A DNA stretch of 64,000 nucleotides from Chloroflexota bacterium (GTDB lineage Bacteria > Chloroflexota > Anaerolineae > CG2-30-64-16). Location of the stretch: NCBI GenBank assembly GCA_026389845.1, contig JAPLHB010000054.1:1-64000 (forward strand). The letters are read 5' to 3'. The translations under genes were made by a program, and so were the position numbers. Positions 8,171-16,269 of this stretch are shown here, piece after piece (position 1 is the stretch's first letter; every line of letters starts with the position of its first letter). The notes beneath the pieces were generated by a model. It was not told the DNA's origin. It saw only the letters and a program-made list of their open reading frames with translations, and searched no databases.

Positions 8171-9589
8171 TCACTGCGACTTCCAGTACTCGTCCAGCAG
8201 CTTCTGGAGCTTCTCGTCCACCTTCGGCAGCACGTCGGCAGCCTTGCCGGTGCCATTGTTCATCAGATCCCACGCGGTGGGTTTGACAACCTCAGACCAC
8301 ATCTTGGAGCGCGGCACGCCGCTGACCACGTCAATCTGGCCTTCCTTGAACGCGTCCAGGAACGCCTTGCCGTTTTCGATGCCGTAGAGTTCCTTGGTGC
8401 GGGGCAGCCACCAGGATTCGGCCAGCGCCAGGTTGCTGGGGATGCGGCCGGTGGTCTCGGAGTAAATCTTGTTGCCTTCTTCGCCCACCAGGTACGCAGC
8501 GAAGGCCCAGGCGGCCTCGGCCTTGTCGCTCTTGGTAACGCAAACACCTTCGCTCCAACCGCGATGCGGCCGGCCCGCCGCGGCGCCCTTCGGCATCCGC
8601 ACGACGTCGAAGACAACTTCCTTCTTCTGTTCGCGCAGGGCTGGGCTGTTGAGCTGGGGCAGGAACCACGGCCCTTCGTACTTCATGGCGCACTTGCCGG
8701 TGTTGATGGTGTTGGCGCCGGAGGTGTCGGCGGGGCTGGGCGCGGCTTTGAAGGTGTGCGCCATGTCGTAGGACATGGTCTGCAGCATCTGCACGATCTC
8801 GGGGCTGCCGAACTGCGACTTCTTGGGGTCAATGATGTTGTCGAACTCGCGCTTGGCGGCCAGCACGGTCCAGCCGATGTCGCGGTACCAGTTGCCGTTC
8901 ATCTGATAGCCGAACGTGCCCTTGCCGGCGTCGGTCAGCTTCTTGGCGGTTTCAACGAACTGATCGAACGTCCAGTCATCCTTCGGATAGGGCACCTTCG
9001 CATCGTCGAAGAGCTTCTTGGCGTAGAGCATGATCATCGTGGCCGCTTGCAGCGGGACGAGATAGGTCTTGCCCTTGCGCTTGGTGCTCTGCTCGACGCT
9101 GGTGAAACCGGTCGGATAGGGGGTGGTCACCTTGTCGCGGGCGATGTAGTCGTCCACGGGCGCCAGCAGGTTCTTGTCAGCGTAGACCTGCCACTCCCAG
9201 CCCTGGAAGGACGCCAGGTTGGGGGGCGTGCCGCCGGCGAACATCGTCTGCAGCTTGGTGTAGTAGTTGTTGTTCGGATCGGCGACCGGGGTGATGTTGA
9301 CCACCTGGCCGGGGTTCTTGGCCGTGTAGGCCGGGCCGAGCTTCTCCCAGGCCGGGCCGTCGGTGGTGTCGCCCCAAGCCAGGAACTCGATCGTGGTCGC
9401 AGCCTTCGCGGCCGGGGCCTTTGTGGGGGCCGGAGGCTGCGTCGCAGCAGGCGCGGCGGGCTTGGGTGCTTCGGTCGGCTTGGGCGCAGGGGTCGGCGTA
9501 GGCTGCGCGCAGCTTGCCAGGAATACGGCGGCGGCGGCGCCCTGCCCACCCAACAGCAGGAATTCACGGCGGGATAACTTCTTCGTCAT
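8171..9589 (-). CDS. Extracellular sugar-binding lipoprotein of the ABC importer (SBP family 1)
   Basis: 472 residues from ATG at 9589 with AGGAG upstream; the open frame beyond it is repeat-derived. The N-terminus carries an RR motif (SRREFLLLGG) and a lipobox LASC with Cys27, so export may be by Tat, followed by lipidation. Residues about 29-65 are a Pro/Ala/Lys linker. The mature fold starts at TTIEFLAWGD and shows MalE-like segments (FQGWEWQVYADKNLLAPVDD, AMKYEGPWFLPQL, GWSEGVCVTKSDKAEAAWAF). It captures the sugar outside the cell and delivers it to the two permeases downstream. Confidence 0.92.
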   Translation of the reverse strand: MTKKLSRREFLLLGGQGAAAAVFLASCAQPTPTPAPKPTEAPKPAAPAATQPPAPTKAPAAKAATTIEFLAWGDTTDGPAWEKLGPAYTAKNPGQVVNITPVADPNNNYYTKLQTMFAGGTPPNLASFQGWEWQVYADKNLLAPVDDYIARDKVTTPYPTGFTSVEQSTKRKGKTYLVPLQAATMIMLYAKKLFDDAKVPYPKDDWTFDQFVETAKKLTDAGKGTFGYQMNGNWYRDIGWTVLAAKREFDNIIDPKKSQFGSPEIVQMLQTMSYDMAHTFKAAPSPADTSGANTINTGKCAMKYEGPWFLPQLNSPALREQKKEVVFDVVRMPKGAAAGRPHRGWSEGVCVTKSDKAEAAWAFAAYLVGEEGNKIYSETTGRIPSNLALAESWWLPRTKELYGIENGKAFLDAFKEGQIDVVSGVPRSKMWSEVVKPTAWDLMNNGTGKAADVLPKVDEKLQKLLDEYWKSQ

Positions 9590-9607
9590 TGGGGCTCTCT
9601 CCTTTGG

Positions 9608-9663
9608 GTTGGTAGATTTGCAGATTGGTAAGTCGGTAAGTGGGTAGGTGGGTAGGTTGGTAC
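9608..9663. repeat. Period-8 tandem repeat (TTGGTAAG units)
   Basis: About seven degenerate units of TTGGTAGA/TCGGTAAG/TGGGTAGG lie upstream of the solute-binding protein gene, in its leader region. A two-unit relative (TGGTAGAT) is seen at 808-826. Confidence 0.75.
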
Positions 9664-9718
9664 ACAGCAGCTTGCATGTCGCTGCCGTGAAGCAATCCCT
9701 ACAGAGCAAATCCCCTCC

Positions 9719-9749
9719 TTTCGTCCTTCGTCCTTGGTCCTCGGTCGGC
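9719..9749. repeat. Period-7 tandem repeat (TTCGTCC units)
   Basis: Four units (TTCGTCC, TTCGTCC, TTGGTCC, TCGGTCG) end a few bases from the stop codon of the isomerase gene. Confidence 0.7.
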
Positions 9750-9755
9750 GTACGA

Positions 9756-11102
9756 TCACGTCAACCTCAACACCGGCAATTTCAGCATGGTCGCCAGGGC
9801 CACCAGCTCATCCACGTAGTCGCCGTAGGTCAGCGAGATGTGGTGATCCAGCCCCTCGTGCATGATCGTGTCGAGCACGTCGGTCGCGGGCTTGTCGAAG
9901 CGCAGCACGCCCGACGTGCCGGTGAAGCTCATCGGTGCGCGCAACATCTCGCCGCCTCCGATGACCAGGCGGTACGCCCCGTCGCCCGACTGGGTCAACC
10001 GGGCAATGGTGACGCGGCCCGGTTTCAGGGGAAACTCCATCAGCAGCGGCAGCTTACGGTTGGAGTGGATGGTCCCGCGCGGCTGCGCCGCGGGATCGGC
10101 CATGCCGAGCGGGGCCAGGCCGCAGTGCCATACCACCGCCTCATCCTGTTCCACGTCGAAGCTGACCACGTCGGTGCCGAACGCCACATCGCCGCTGAGG
10201 CCCTGGAGGATCAACTGCGTGACCGTGCCGTTGACATCGGCCTCGCAACTGCACGGCGTCCCGGCGTCGGTGAGCATGGACATGGCGCCGCAGGCCGCGC
10301 AGCCCAGCTCTACGAAGAATTCGGGCCAGCAACGGACAGCCAAGCCCTGGAGGTTTTCTTCTTTGGCCAGTTGATCGAGGGTGAGGTAGACGCCCAGGGT
10401 CCCGCGCAAAGCCCTCTGATCGAGCACGTCCAGGCCGGCCACTTTGCCTTTGATCTCTTCGAGCACCGGCGCAGTGTCGGCCGGCGCCAGCTCGCGCACC
10501 TGGGCGAAGACGCCGGTCAGCTCGCGCTGGACGATCTCGACGCCGAGCTGCCGGGCCAGCGCGTCGCCGTCGAAGCCGCACGGCTCAAAGCCAGTCGGGT
10601 TCACTCCCACACGGCCGATGCGGGCAGTCTTCAGCAGCCGTTTGACGCGGCCCGCGCGGGCCAGGGTGAGAAGCTTTTTGAGGCCCGCGGCATCCTCGGG
10701 CCGCGCGTAGACATAGTCGTAGTTGATCCCCGCACGTTTGAGCGCGTGGCCGGCCAGGTTGATGCCGCAGAACGAGTTGAGCCGCAGCCGGCCGCCAGTG
10801 CGCTCTTCGGGCAGCGCCCACAGCAACAGTGGCGCATCCACGGCCTGGGCCAGGCCCGCGGCCACCGAGCTATCCGCAAAGCTGGCCTGGAAGAGCAGCA
10901 GCAGATCGAGCGGCTGTCCGGCCAGGCCATCGGCCGCAGCCTGCGCCGCGGGGTCATCCATCACCAGCGTCGCGGGGCCGACCAGCTCACAACCGGCCGC
11001 GATCAGCGCCGCGGCCATCTGGGCCGTCACTTGGGCGGCCAATACCGTGTCAAAGGTGGGTCGAGCGATCGGCACGAAGCCGATCCGAAGCGATGTGTTC
11101 AA
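9756..11102 (-). CDS. L-fucose/L-arabinose isomerase-like protein (FucI/AraA-related sugar isomerase)
   Basis: About 448 residues if translation starts at TTG 11102 (LNTSLRIGFVPIARPTFD). The frame is open to 11240, but that upstream part is a dispersed repeat, so a start near 11102 is preferred although its ribosome site is weak. The protein matches the FucI-related group: RIGFVPIARPTFD at the N-terminus, WPEFFVELGCAACGAMSML mid-protein, then CSCEADVNGTVTQL, VSFDVEQDEAVVWHCG and a C-terminal HHISLTYGDY. Members convert aldoses to ketoses with a divalent metal held by Glu/Asp/His; some act on sulfoquinovose in the sulfoglycolytic transaldolase route. It is the first enzyme gene after the regulator. 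Confidence 0.8.
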   Translation of the reverse strand: MNTSLRIGFVPIARPTFDTVLAAQVTAQMAAALIAAGCELVGPATLVMDDPAAQAAADGLAGQPLDLLLLFQASFADSSVAAGLAQAVDAPLLLWALPEERTGGRLRLNSFCGINLAGHALKRAGINYDYVYARPEDAAGLKKLLTLARAGRVKRLLKTARIGRVGVNPTGFEPCGFDGDALARQLGVEIVQRELTGVFAQVRELAPADTAPVLEEIKGKVAGLDVLDQRALRGTLGVYLTLDQLAKEENLQGLAVRCWPEFFVELGCAACGAMSMLTDAGTPCSCEADVNGTVTQLILQGLSGDVAFGTDVVSFDVEQDEAVVWHCGLAPLGMADPAAQPRGTIHSNRKLPLLMEFPLKPGRVTIARLTQSGDGAYRLVIGGGEMLRAPMSFTGTSGVLRFDKPATDVLDTIMHEGLDHHISLTYGDYVDELVALATMLKLPVLRLT

Positions 11103-11123
11103 GAGAGCGCCATCCGATTTAGG

Positions 11124-11380
11124 CAGTACCGCAAAATCCGCTTTTGTCACCCCTTCGTTGCACTCAGGGCAAGCTCTGAGCGGGTTGGTCCCGTGAAGTG
11201 CGTTGCGGCGAGAATCCAGCGAAGGGTCTCGTCGCGGCAAGCAGAACTTGTTCCTTCACTGTGTTCAGGACAGGCTCTGAGCGCAGCGAACGGATTCTTC
11301 GCTGGATGCTCGCCATCGCGAGAAGTCAGGGGCAAACCCGCTCAGAATGACAGACGCCGAAAAGTGGATTTTGCGCCATT
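11124..11380. repeat. About 250-bp dispersed element with terminal inverted repeats, copy 1
   Basis: It begins CGCAAAATCCGCTTTTGTCA and ends with the near-complement of CGCAAAATCCACTTTTC, so it has terminal inverted repeats of 20 bases or more. Inside are CTGAGCGGGTT, GAATCCAGCGAAGGGTCTC and AACCCGCTCAGAATGACAG, shared with copies at 14818-15050, 21645-21715 (partial), 23570-23745, 32998-33240, 40735-40870 and 62074-62212. It carries no gene and separates the isomerase from the ROK regulator. Confidence 0.8.
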
Positions 11381-11393
11381 GCCATTTAGGGTA

Positions 11394-12779
11394 TCAGCCT
11401 GCAAGCTCATTCGCAGGGGTCTGCCGGTAGAAAAACGCGTCCAGGGCCAGCGCGGCCGCGCCGATTACGCCCACCTTGCGGCCAAAGGTCGTCACCCGCA
11501 ACGCCACCACATCACCCAGACCCGCAAAAGAGCGGCGACGCAGGGTCTCCTCGATGCGCGGCAACATCAGGTCGGCGCCGGCCGCAAAGAGACCGCCCAG
11601 GATGATCGTTTCGGGGTTGATCAGGTTGACCAGGTTTGCCAGCGCGGTGCCGATGTAGAAGGCCCGCTCGTCGAGCATGGCGAGGGTATCCCGATCGCCC
11701 GCGCGGGCTGCCGCAAAGATGCGTTCGATCGGGGTATCCGGCACGTCATCGAAGGCTTGACGGACGACGGGGGACGAACGACCAACGACGAACGCTGCTG
11801 AAGTTCCGTCTTCCGTCTTCCGTCCTTCGTCCTTTGTCAGTTTCGCGGCCAGGATCGAGTCGGGTGCACGCGCGGCGAGCACCTGGGCCTGGCGGATGAT
11901 CTCCTGCTCGGAGACGAGCGTTTCCAGACAGCCGGTGTTGCCGCAACGACAGGGCGCGCCGCCCGCTGGGATCATCGTCGTGTGGCCGATCTCGCCTGCG
12001 CCGGCCCGGCTACCGCGGTAGATCTGCCCGCCGACGGTGAAACCTGCGCCGACGCCGACTCGGCCGTAAACGAAGGCCAGGGTGTTGACCCCGCGCCCCG
12101 CGCCGAACATCGCCTCGGCCAACGCCATCGCGCGCACGTTGTTGTCCACGAACACCGGCAGGCTGAGCCGGCGGCTCAGGATGTCGCGGATGGGGACGCT
12201 GCGCCAGCCCAGGTTGGGCGCCAGCACGTTCACGCCGGTCTCCAGATCCACCAGGCCCGACGCACCGACGCCGACGCCGAGCAACTGCTCTCGGGTCAAG
12301 CCGGCGGCGGTCGTCACCTCTTCGGCCAGGCGCGCGGCGGCATCGAGCAAGTCAGCCGCCGGCGTATCGGTGGAATGGGCAAAGACGCGGTAGGCGCGCA
12401 GCTCGCCGAACAGGTCGGTCACGCCCACGCGGAGGGTGTCCACGCCGATGTGGACGCCCACCGCGTAGCGCGCCGCGGGGATGATGCTCACGAGGGTGGC
12501 GGGTCGGCCCACGCCGGGCCGGCCGTTGCCGTTACGGCCCTCGGCCGCACCTTCCTTGCCCGTTTCGGCGACGATCCCTTGCTCCAGCAGCTCGGCGACC
12601 AGGTTGGTGATGGTGGTGCTGGAGAGACCGGTGAGTTGGGCCATGCGCACGCGCGAGGTCGGTCCGCCATGCAGGAGCGTCAGCAGGACAGCGCGCAGGT
12701 TGTGCGTCTTGATGTTGCCGATGCTTCGGCCCGTCAAGGCAGGCGCAGGGGTGAACACGCGTTGCATCGTCGGTCGCAC
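11394..12779 (-). CDS. ROK-family transcriptional repressor of the sugar cluster
   Basis: 461 residues from GTG at 12779; ATG at 12767 is an equally good start. A winged-helix DNA-binding domain (residues about 20-85, RVRMAQLTGLSSTTITNLV) precedes a ROK sugar-kinase-like domain with GVGASGLVDLETG, the zinc motif CRCGNTGCLE and GEIGHTTM. ROK repressors of this XylR/NagC type release DNA on binding a sugar or sugar phosphate. A period-7 repeat with inverted arms (11758-11839) is read in frame as residues about 313-341, in what should be the ROK domain, yet the frame remains intact. A strong promoter and a 12-bp palindrome lie just upstream. Confidence 0.9.
   Translation of the reverse strand: MRPTMQRVFTPAPALTGRSIGNIKTHNLRAVLLTLLHGGPTSRVRMAQLTGLSSTTITNLVAELLEQGIVAETGKEGAAEGRNGNGRPGVGRPATLVSIIPAARYAVGVHIGVDTLRVGVTDLFGELRAYRVFAHSTDTPAADLLDAAARLAEEVTTAAGLTREQLLGVGVGASGLVDLETGVNVLAPNLGWRSVPIRDILSRRLSLPVFVDNNVRAMALAEAMFGAGRGVNTLAFVYGRVGVGAGFTVGGQIYRGSRAGAGEIGHTTMIPAGGAPCRCGNTGCLETLVSEQEIIRQAQVLAARAPDSILAAKLTKDEGRKTEDGTSAAFVVGRSSPVVRQAFDDVPDTPIERIFAAARAGDRDTLAMLDERAFYIGTALANLVNLINPETIILGGLFAAGADLMLPRIEETLRRRSFAGLGDVVALRVTTFGRKVGVIGAAALALDAFFYRQTPANELAG
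11758..11839. repeat. Period-7 tandem repeat with inverted arms inside the ROK gene
   Basis: The left arm is GACGGACGACGGGGGACGAA-like; the right arm runs TTCCGTC, TTCCGTC, CTTCGTC, CTTTGTC, which is its degenerate complement. It adds about 28 residues to the regulator without a stop or net frameshift. Confidence 0.8.
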
Positions 12780-12799
12780 GGGTTTTTCGCTCGGGTGAA

Positions 12800-12811
12800 T
12801 TGATTAATCAA
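12800..12811. promoter_or_regulatory. Palindromic operator candidate (TTGATTAATCAA)
   Basis: A perfect 12-base palindrome just downstream of the predicted transcription start of the ROK gene, a position suited to autorepression. ROK operators are AT-rich palindromes; assigning this one to the adjacent regulator is inference. Confidence 0.5.
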
Positions 12812-12833
12812 GAGGCGGAAATAAACTGAACCG

Positions 12834-12862
12834 ATTATCGCGCAAGTCGGGCCATTTGTCAA
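12834..12862 (-). promoter_or_regulatory. Sigma-70-type promoter of the ROK gene
   Basis: On the minus strand TTGACA (12862-12857), 17 bases, GATAAT (12839-12834). Near-consensus -35 and -10 with ideal spacing. The start point should be about 12827, giving a leader of about 50 bases that contains the palindrome. Confidence 0.75.
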
Positions 12863-12937
12863 GTCCCAATCGCGAAAAAGTGTAACATTGGGCCTGTGTA
12901 CGATGGTATTTATTCGGTAGGTGGAGGAATACTCCAT

Positions 12938-12966
12938 TTGACGCTGAGGGACGACGGGGCTATACT
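12938..12966 (+). promoter_or_regulatory. Sigma-70-type promoter of the ABC exporter operon
   Basis: TTGACG (12938-12943), 17 bases, TATACT (12961-12966). It is divergent from the ROK promoter and gives a leader of about 120 bases that includes a palindromic GTAGGGGC...GCCCCTAC element (13005-13066). The 317 bases between the ROK and ABC genes hold these two promoters, the operator candidate and this element. Confidence 0.7.
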
Positions 12967-13096
12967 ATAGGCACACAGAGGATTTGTGCATCCTCTCAAT
13001 CATCCGGGGTAGGGGCACGGCCTTGCGCCTGCCCGCCAGGGCGACCGCAAGGGTGCGCCCCTACAAATTGAGAAAATGCCGTTCAAGGGGTGCAAC

Positions 13097-14008
13097 ATGG
13101 ATTTTGCCATCGAAACCCACGGGTTATCAAAATCCTATGGCCCAGTGCGTGCCGTTGACTCGGTCAATCTGCGCGTGGGGCCGGGGGAAATCTACGGCTT
13201 CCTCGGCCTGAACGGCGCGGGTAAGACCACCACCATCCGCGCCTTATTGGGCATGATCCGTCCGAGCGCGGGATCAGTCAACGTGCTGGGGCAGGCTGTC
13301 GGGCCAAATGGGCGCGGGCCCTGGCGGCAGGTGGGCCATCTGGTCGAGAGGCCCGCCGCCTATCCCGAATTGACCGTCAGGGAAAACCTGGAAATTGCCC
13401 GCCGCCTGCAGGGGATATCAGACAAGAGCGCCACGTCCCACGTCATCGAGCGCCTGGGTCTCACCGAGTACGCGGATCGAAAAGCGGGCACGCTTTCGAC
13501 GGGCAATTTCCAACGCCTGGGACTGGCGCGCGCGTTGTTGCACAAGCCCGAGCTGCTGATCCTCGACGAACCCGCCAACGGCCTCGACCCCGCGGGCGTG
13601 GTGGAGATCCGCGAACTCCTGGCGAGTCTCGCCCACGAGAATGGCGTGACCGTGTTCATGTCGAGCCACATCCTGACGGAGGTGGACCGCCTGGCCACGC
13701 GCATCGGCATCATCCACGAGGGTCGTTTGATCGAGGAACTCGAGGCGGAGAAACTGGAAGAAATCCGGTCGCGACGCCTGGAAATCAAAGCGCACAATCT
13801 TGAGGCCGCGCAGATCACACTGGCCAAAGCCGGCTTTGCGGTGAAAATAAACGGCGACATGATTGTCTTGAACGAAGCGCGCGCCCTCGATGCGCCGGAG
13901 GAGGTGGCTGCCCTGTTGGTCAACGCCGGGACGCCTCCAACCCGGTTGGCTGTGGAGCAAGAGGATCTCGAAGAATACTTCCTGCGCTTGACGGGAGAAA
14001 AAGTATGA
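13097..14008 (+). CDS. ABC-2 type exporter ATP-binding protein
   Basis: 303 residues from ATG at 13097, which has AAGGGG seven bases upstream (ATG at 13076 is the less likely alternative). Walker A reads GLNGAGKTT, the signature LSTGNFQRLGLARALL, and Walker B ILDEPANGLDP, followed by the switch His in FMSSHILTEVDRL. The C-terminal extension of about 80 residues is typical of the bacitracin/lantibiotic (BcrA-like) subgroup. It powers the permease encoded by the next gene, whose ATG overlaps this gene's stop (ATGA). Confidence 0.92.
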   Translation: MDFAIETHGLSKSYGPVRAVDSVNLRVGPGEIYGFLGLNGAGKTTTIRALLGMIRPSAGSVNVLGQAVGPNGRGPWRQVGHLVERPAAYPELTVRENLEIARRLQGISDKSATSHVIERLGLTEYADRKAGTLSTGNFQRLGLARALLHKPELLILDEPANGLDPAGVVEIRELLASLAHENGVTVFMSSHILTEVDRLATRIGIIHEGRLIEELEAEKLEEIRSRRLEIKAHNLEAAQITLAKAGFAVKINGDMIVLNEARALDAPEEVAALLVNAGTPPTRLAVEQEDLEEYFLRLTGEKV

Positions 14009-14805
14009 ACGCTTTTGTTTCCGCCTTTTGGGCCGAGGCGCTCAAGGCGCGTCGCTCCAAAGTGTCTCTGATGACGGCCGTCGGGATCTTGATCCTGCCG
14101 GTTGTGGGTGGCCTGTTCATGGTTATCATGAAAGACCCCGAGCAAGCGCGTACGATGGGGTTAATAGGCGCAAAAGCACAGTTGCTTGAGGGCGTGGCTG
14201 ATTGGCCGACGTATCTCCAATTCCTTTCGCTGGGAACTGCCGGTGCGGGAGCCATACTGTTTGCGTTTATCACGGCCTGGGTCTTTGGACGTGAGTTCTC
14301 CGACCACACCGCGAAAGAATTACTGGCCTTGCCCACCCGGCGCGAGATCATCGTCGCCGCCAAGCTCGTATTGACGGCGCTCTGGATCCTGGGACTCACT
14401 CTCTTTAGCTTCGTGGTTGGGCTTGGCATCGTAACGGCTGTTGGCATTCCAGGCTGGTCTCTCGAATTGGTATGGACATCATTTGGGTCCCTGATGGCCA
14501 CCGCTTTCCTGACCTTTATGCTCATGCCGTTTGTCGCCTGGTTCGCCAGTGTGGGACGTGGCTACCTGCCTCCGCTGGGTTGGGCCTTTTTCACGCTGGC
14601 CCTCGCCCAAATCGCCGGCCTGATGGGTTGGGGCGATTGGGTTCCGTGGGCCGTGCCCGGGCTGTTCAGTATGATGTTTAGTGTAGTATATGGGCAGCGC
14701 GCTCAGCCGATTGGAATGCACAGCTATATTTTGGTATTGCTAACTTTCATCGTTGGGATTGCAGCAACATTCGCGTGGTGGCGGAACGCAGACCAGGCGC
14801 GATAG
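14005..14805 (+). CDS. ABC-2 type exporter permease
   Basis: 266 residues with six hydrophobic segments. Its ATG overlaps the TGA of the ATPase gene, so the two are translationally coupled. The N-terminus (AFWAEALKARRSKVSLM) and ITAWVFGREFSDHTAKELLALPTRR fit the BcrB/NatB-like ABC-2 permeases, in which this cytoplasmic loop contacts the ATPase. The substrate is unknown; peptide antibiotics, lipids or ions are possible in this group. Confidence 0.85.
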   Translation: MNAFVSAFWAEALKARRSKVSLMTAVGILILPVVGGLFMVIMKDPEQARTMGLIGAKAQLLEGVADWPTYLQFLSLGTAGAGAILFAFITAWVFGREFSDHTAKELLALPTRREIIVAAKLVLTALWILGLTLFSFVVGLGIVTAVGIPGWSLELVWTSFGSLMATAFLTFMLMPFVAWFASVGRGYLPPLGWAFFTLALAQIAGLMGWGDWVPWAVPGLFSMMFSVVYGQRAQPIGMHSYILVLLTFIVGIAATFAWWRNADQAR

Positions 14806-14817
14806 CTATTTGACGCA

Positions 14818-15050
14818 GTACCGCAAAACTCGCTTTGTCACCCCTTCGCTACACTCAGGGCAAGCTCTGAGCGGGTTAGCCTCGTGAAGTGCGTTGCGGC
14901 GAGAATCCAGCGAAGAGCCTGTCCTGAGCGCAGTCGAAGGAGTCTCGTCGCGAGAGGAGATTCTTCGCTGGAATCTCGCCGTTATGAGAGATCCGGGGCA
15001 GACCCGCTCAGAATGACAGGCAACGGGTAGCGCGTTTTGCGCCATTCCAG
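14818..15050. repeat. About 230-bp dispersed element with terminal inverted repeats, copy 2
   Basis: It opens CGCAGTACCGCAAAACTCGC and closes with the near-complement of GCGCAAAACGCGCT. The internal blocks are those of the copy at 11124-11380. In both copies the variable part of one end matches the variable part of the other end of the same copy. Confidence 0.8.
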
Positions 15051-15062
15051 AAAAGGAGATGT

Positions 15063-15971
15063 ATGGTTCAGCCGATGAACGCTTTTCGGTATGACACGTC
15101 GGGGCAGTGGTACAAAGGCAACACCCATTTGCACAGTACCGCATCGGATGGCGGGATGGGGTTCGCAGAACTGGCCGAGTTGTATCATTCCGCGGGCTAT
15201 GATTTTCTCTACCGCACCGATCACTGGGTGGCGTCGGATATGGAACAGGACAGCGAGAAGTATCCGCTGCTCTGGCTTGACGGTGTGGAACTCGACGGGC
15301 GGGACCAGACGGGGGCGCTTTGCCACGTGGTGTGTCTGGGCCGGGTCACGGGCCTCCGGCATGAAGACGGTCTTGAGGCTGGCGTACAGTCCGCACGCCA
15401 GCAGGGGGCGATCGCCATCCTGGCGCATCCGCACTGGTGCGACAATGCCCTGGACGACTGTGTCAGGCTCCAGCTTGACGGTGTAGAAGTGTACAACCAC
15501 GTGTGTCGCTGGTTGAACGGCAAGGGTGATGGTCTGGTCTATTGGACCGCGGCCCTGAAAGCCAACCCGGCTCTCCTCGCGTTCTCGGCGGATGACGGTC
15601 ATCTCCGACCGGAGCATCCGGGGTGGAATGGCGGCTGGGTGATGGTCAATGCGCAGGAATGCACGACGCCAGCCATCACCGACGCGATCCGTCGGGGGAA
15701 TTATTACTCGAGTTGTGGCCCGGAACTGCGCTCGATCACATTCGACGGGGCCAATCTGCACCTGGAGACGTCTCCGGTCCGGTTTGTGAGAATCGCCGGG
15801 CCTGGTTGGAAGGGCAACCGGACTGGCTCATTCGATGGGCGTCTCATCACGGATGTCAGCATGCCGATCCCGATGGAGTGGCAATATGTCTACGTGGAAA
15901 TCGAGGATCAGGACGGGCGTCGGGCCTGGACCAATCATCTGTTTGTCGTGGACCACTCGACCAACAGGTAA
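15063..15971 (+). CDS. PHP-domain metal-dependent phosphoesterase-like protein
   Basis: 302 residues, start ATG 15063 behind AAAGGAGAT. The first PHP motif is NTHLHSTASDG (His22, His24, Asp29) and the next is RTDH (Asp53, His54), followed by AILAHPHW and FSADDGH. PHP proteins bind up to three metal ions and hydrolyse phosphate esters. The last 90 residues form a beta-rich C-terminal region (SSCGPELRSITFDGANLHLET), as seen in PHP proteins of carbohydrate clusters. It stands alone between repeats, with no clear operon partner. Substrate unknown. Confidence 0.85.
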   Translation: MVQPMNAFRYDTSGQWYKGNTHLHSTASDGGMGFAELAELYHSAGYDFLYRTDHWVASDMEQDSEKYPLLWLDGVELDGRDQTGALCHVVCLGRVTGLRHEDGLEAGVQSARQQGAIAILAHPHWCDNALDDCVRLQLDGVEVYNHVCRWLNGKGDGLVYWTAALKANPALLAFSADDGHLRPEHPGWNGGWVMVNAQECTTPAITDAIRRGNYYSSCGPELRSITFDGANLHLETSPVRFVRIAGPGWKGNRTGSFDGRLITDVSMPIPMEWQYVYVEIEDQDGRRAWTNHLFVVDHSTNR

Positions 15972-16154
15972 CCCGCCGAGCGTTGGGGCGTCCGGCTCAG
16001 GCAGGTCGAAGTCGGTCGAGACCGACTAGCCCGCCCCGCTCCAGTCGGCTCCAGCCGACTTTTATCCCCTGCGGGTCAGCCGACCGCTTCAATCCACGGC
16101 GGACCGCCGGCGCAGCGTGTGAGTCGGACGTGATCCGCCTTGGAAAAGTGACGC
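15972..16154. other. Intergenic stretch with short GTCGG/CCGAC palindromes
   Basis: Short inverted runs (AGTCGGTCGAGACCGACT, AGTCGGCTCCAGCCGACT) are the only structure visible. No convincing coding frame was found. A promoter follows at 16155. Confidence 0.4.
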
Positions 16155-16184
16155 TTGACACCAGGATAGGACACGCGGTAGAAT
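16155..16184 (+). promoter_or_regulatory. Sigma-70-type promoter upstream of the aminoglycoside-phosphotransferase-like gene
   Basis: TTGACA (16155-16160), 18 bases, TAGAAT (16179-16184). The perfect -35 hexamer makes this one of the best promoter matches in the window. It leaves a leader of about 80 bases. Confidence 0.7.
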
Positions 16185-16269
16185 ATGCCCAGATGGAAGT
16201 TAGGCCGCATTTTCGGTCGAATACACCATTAGGCTCGTCGGCGACAGTATCGAAATTACCCCAGAAACG

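Noticed and set aside
9648..11801. A 717-codon plus-strand frame opposite the isomerase and ROK genes
   Set aside because: It crosses repeat elements and two well-supported minus-strand genes, is rich in Gln/Arg/His and shows no motif.
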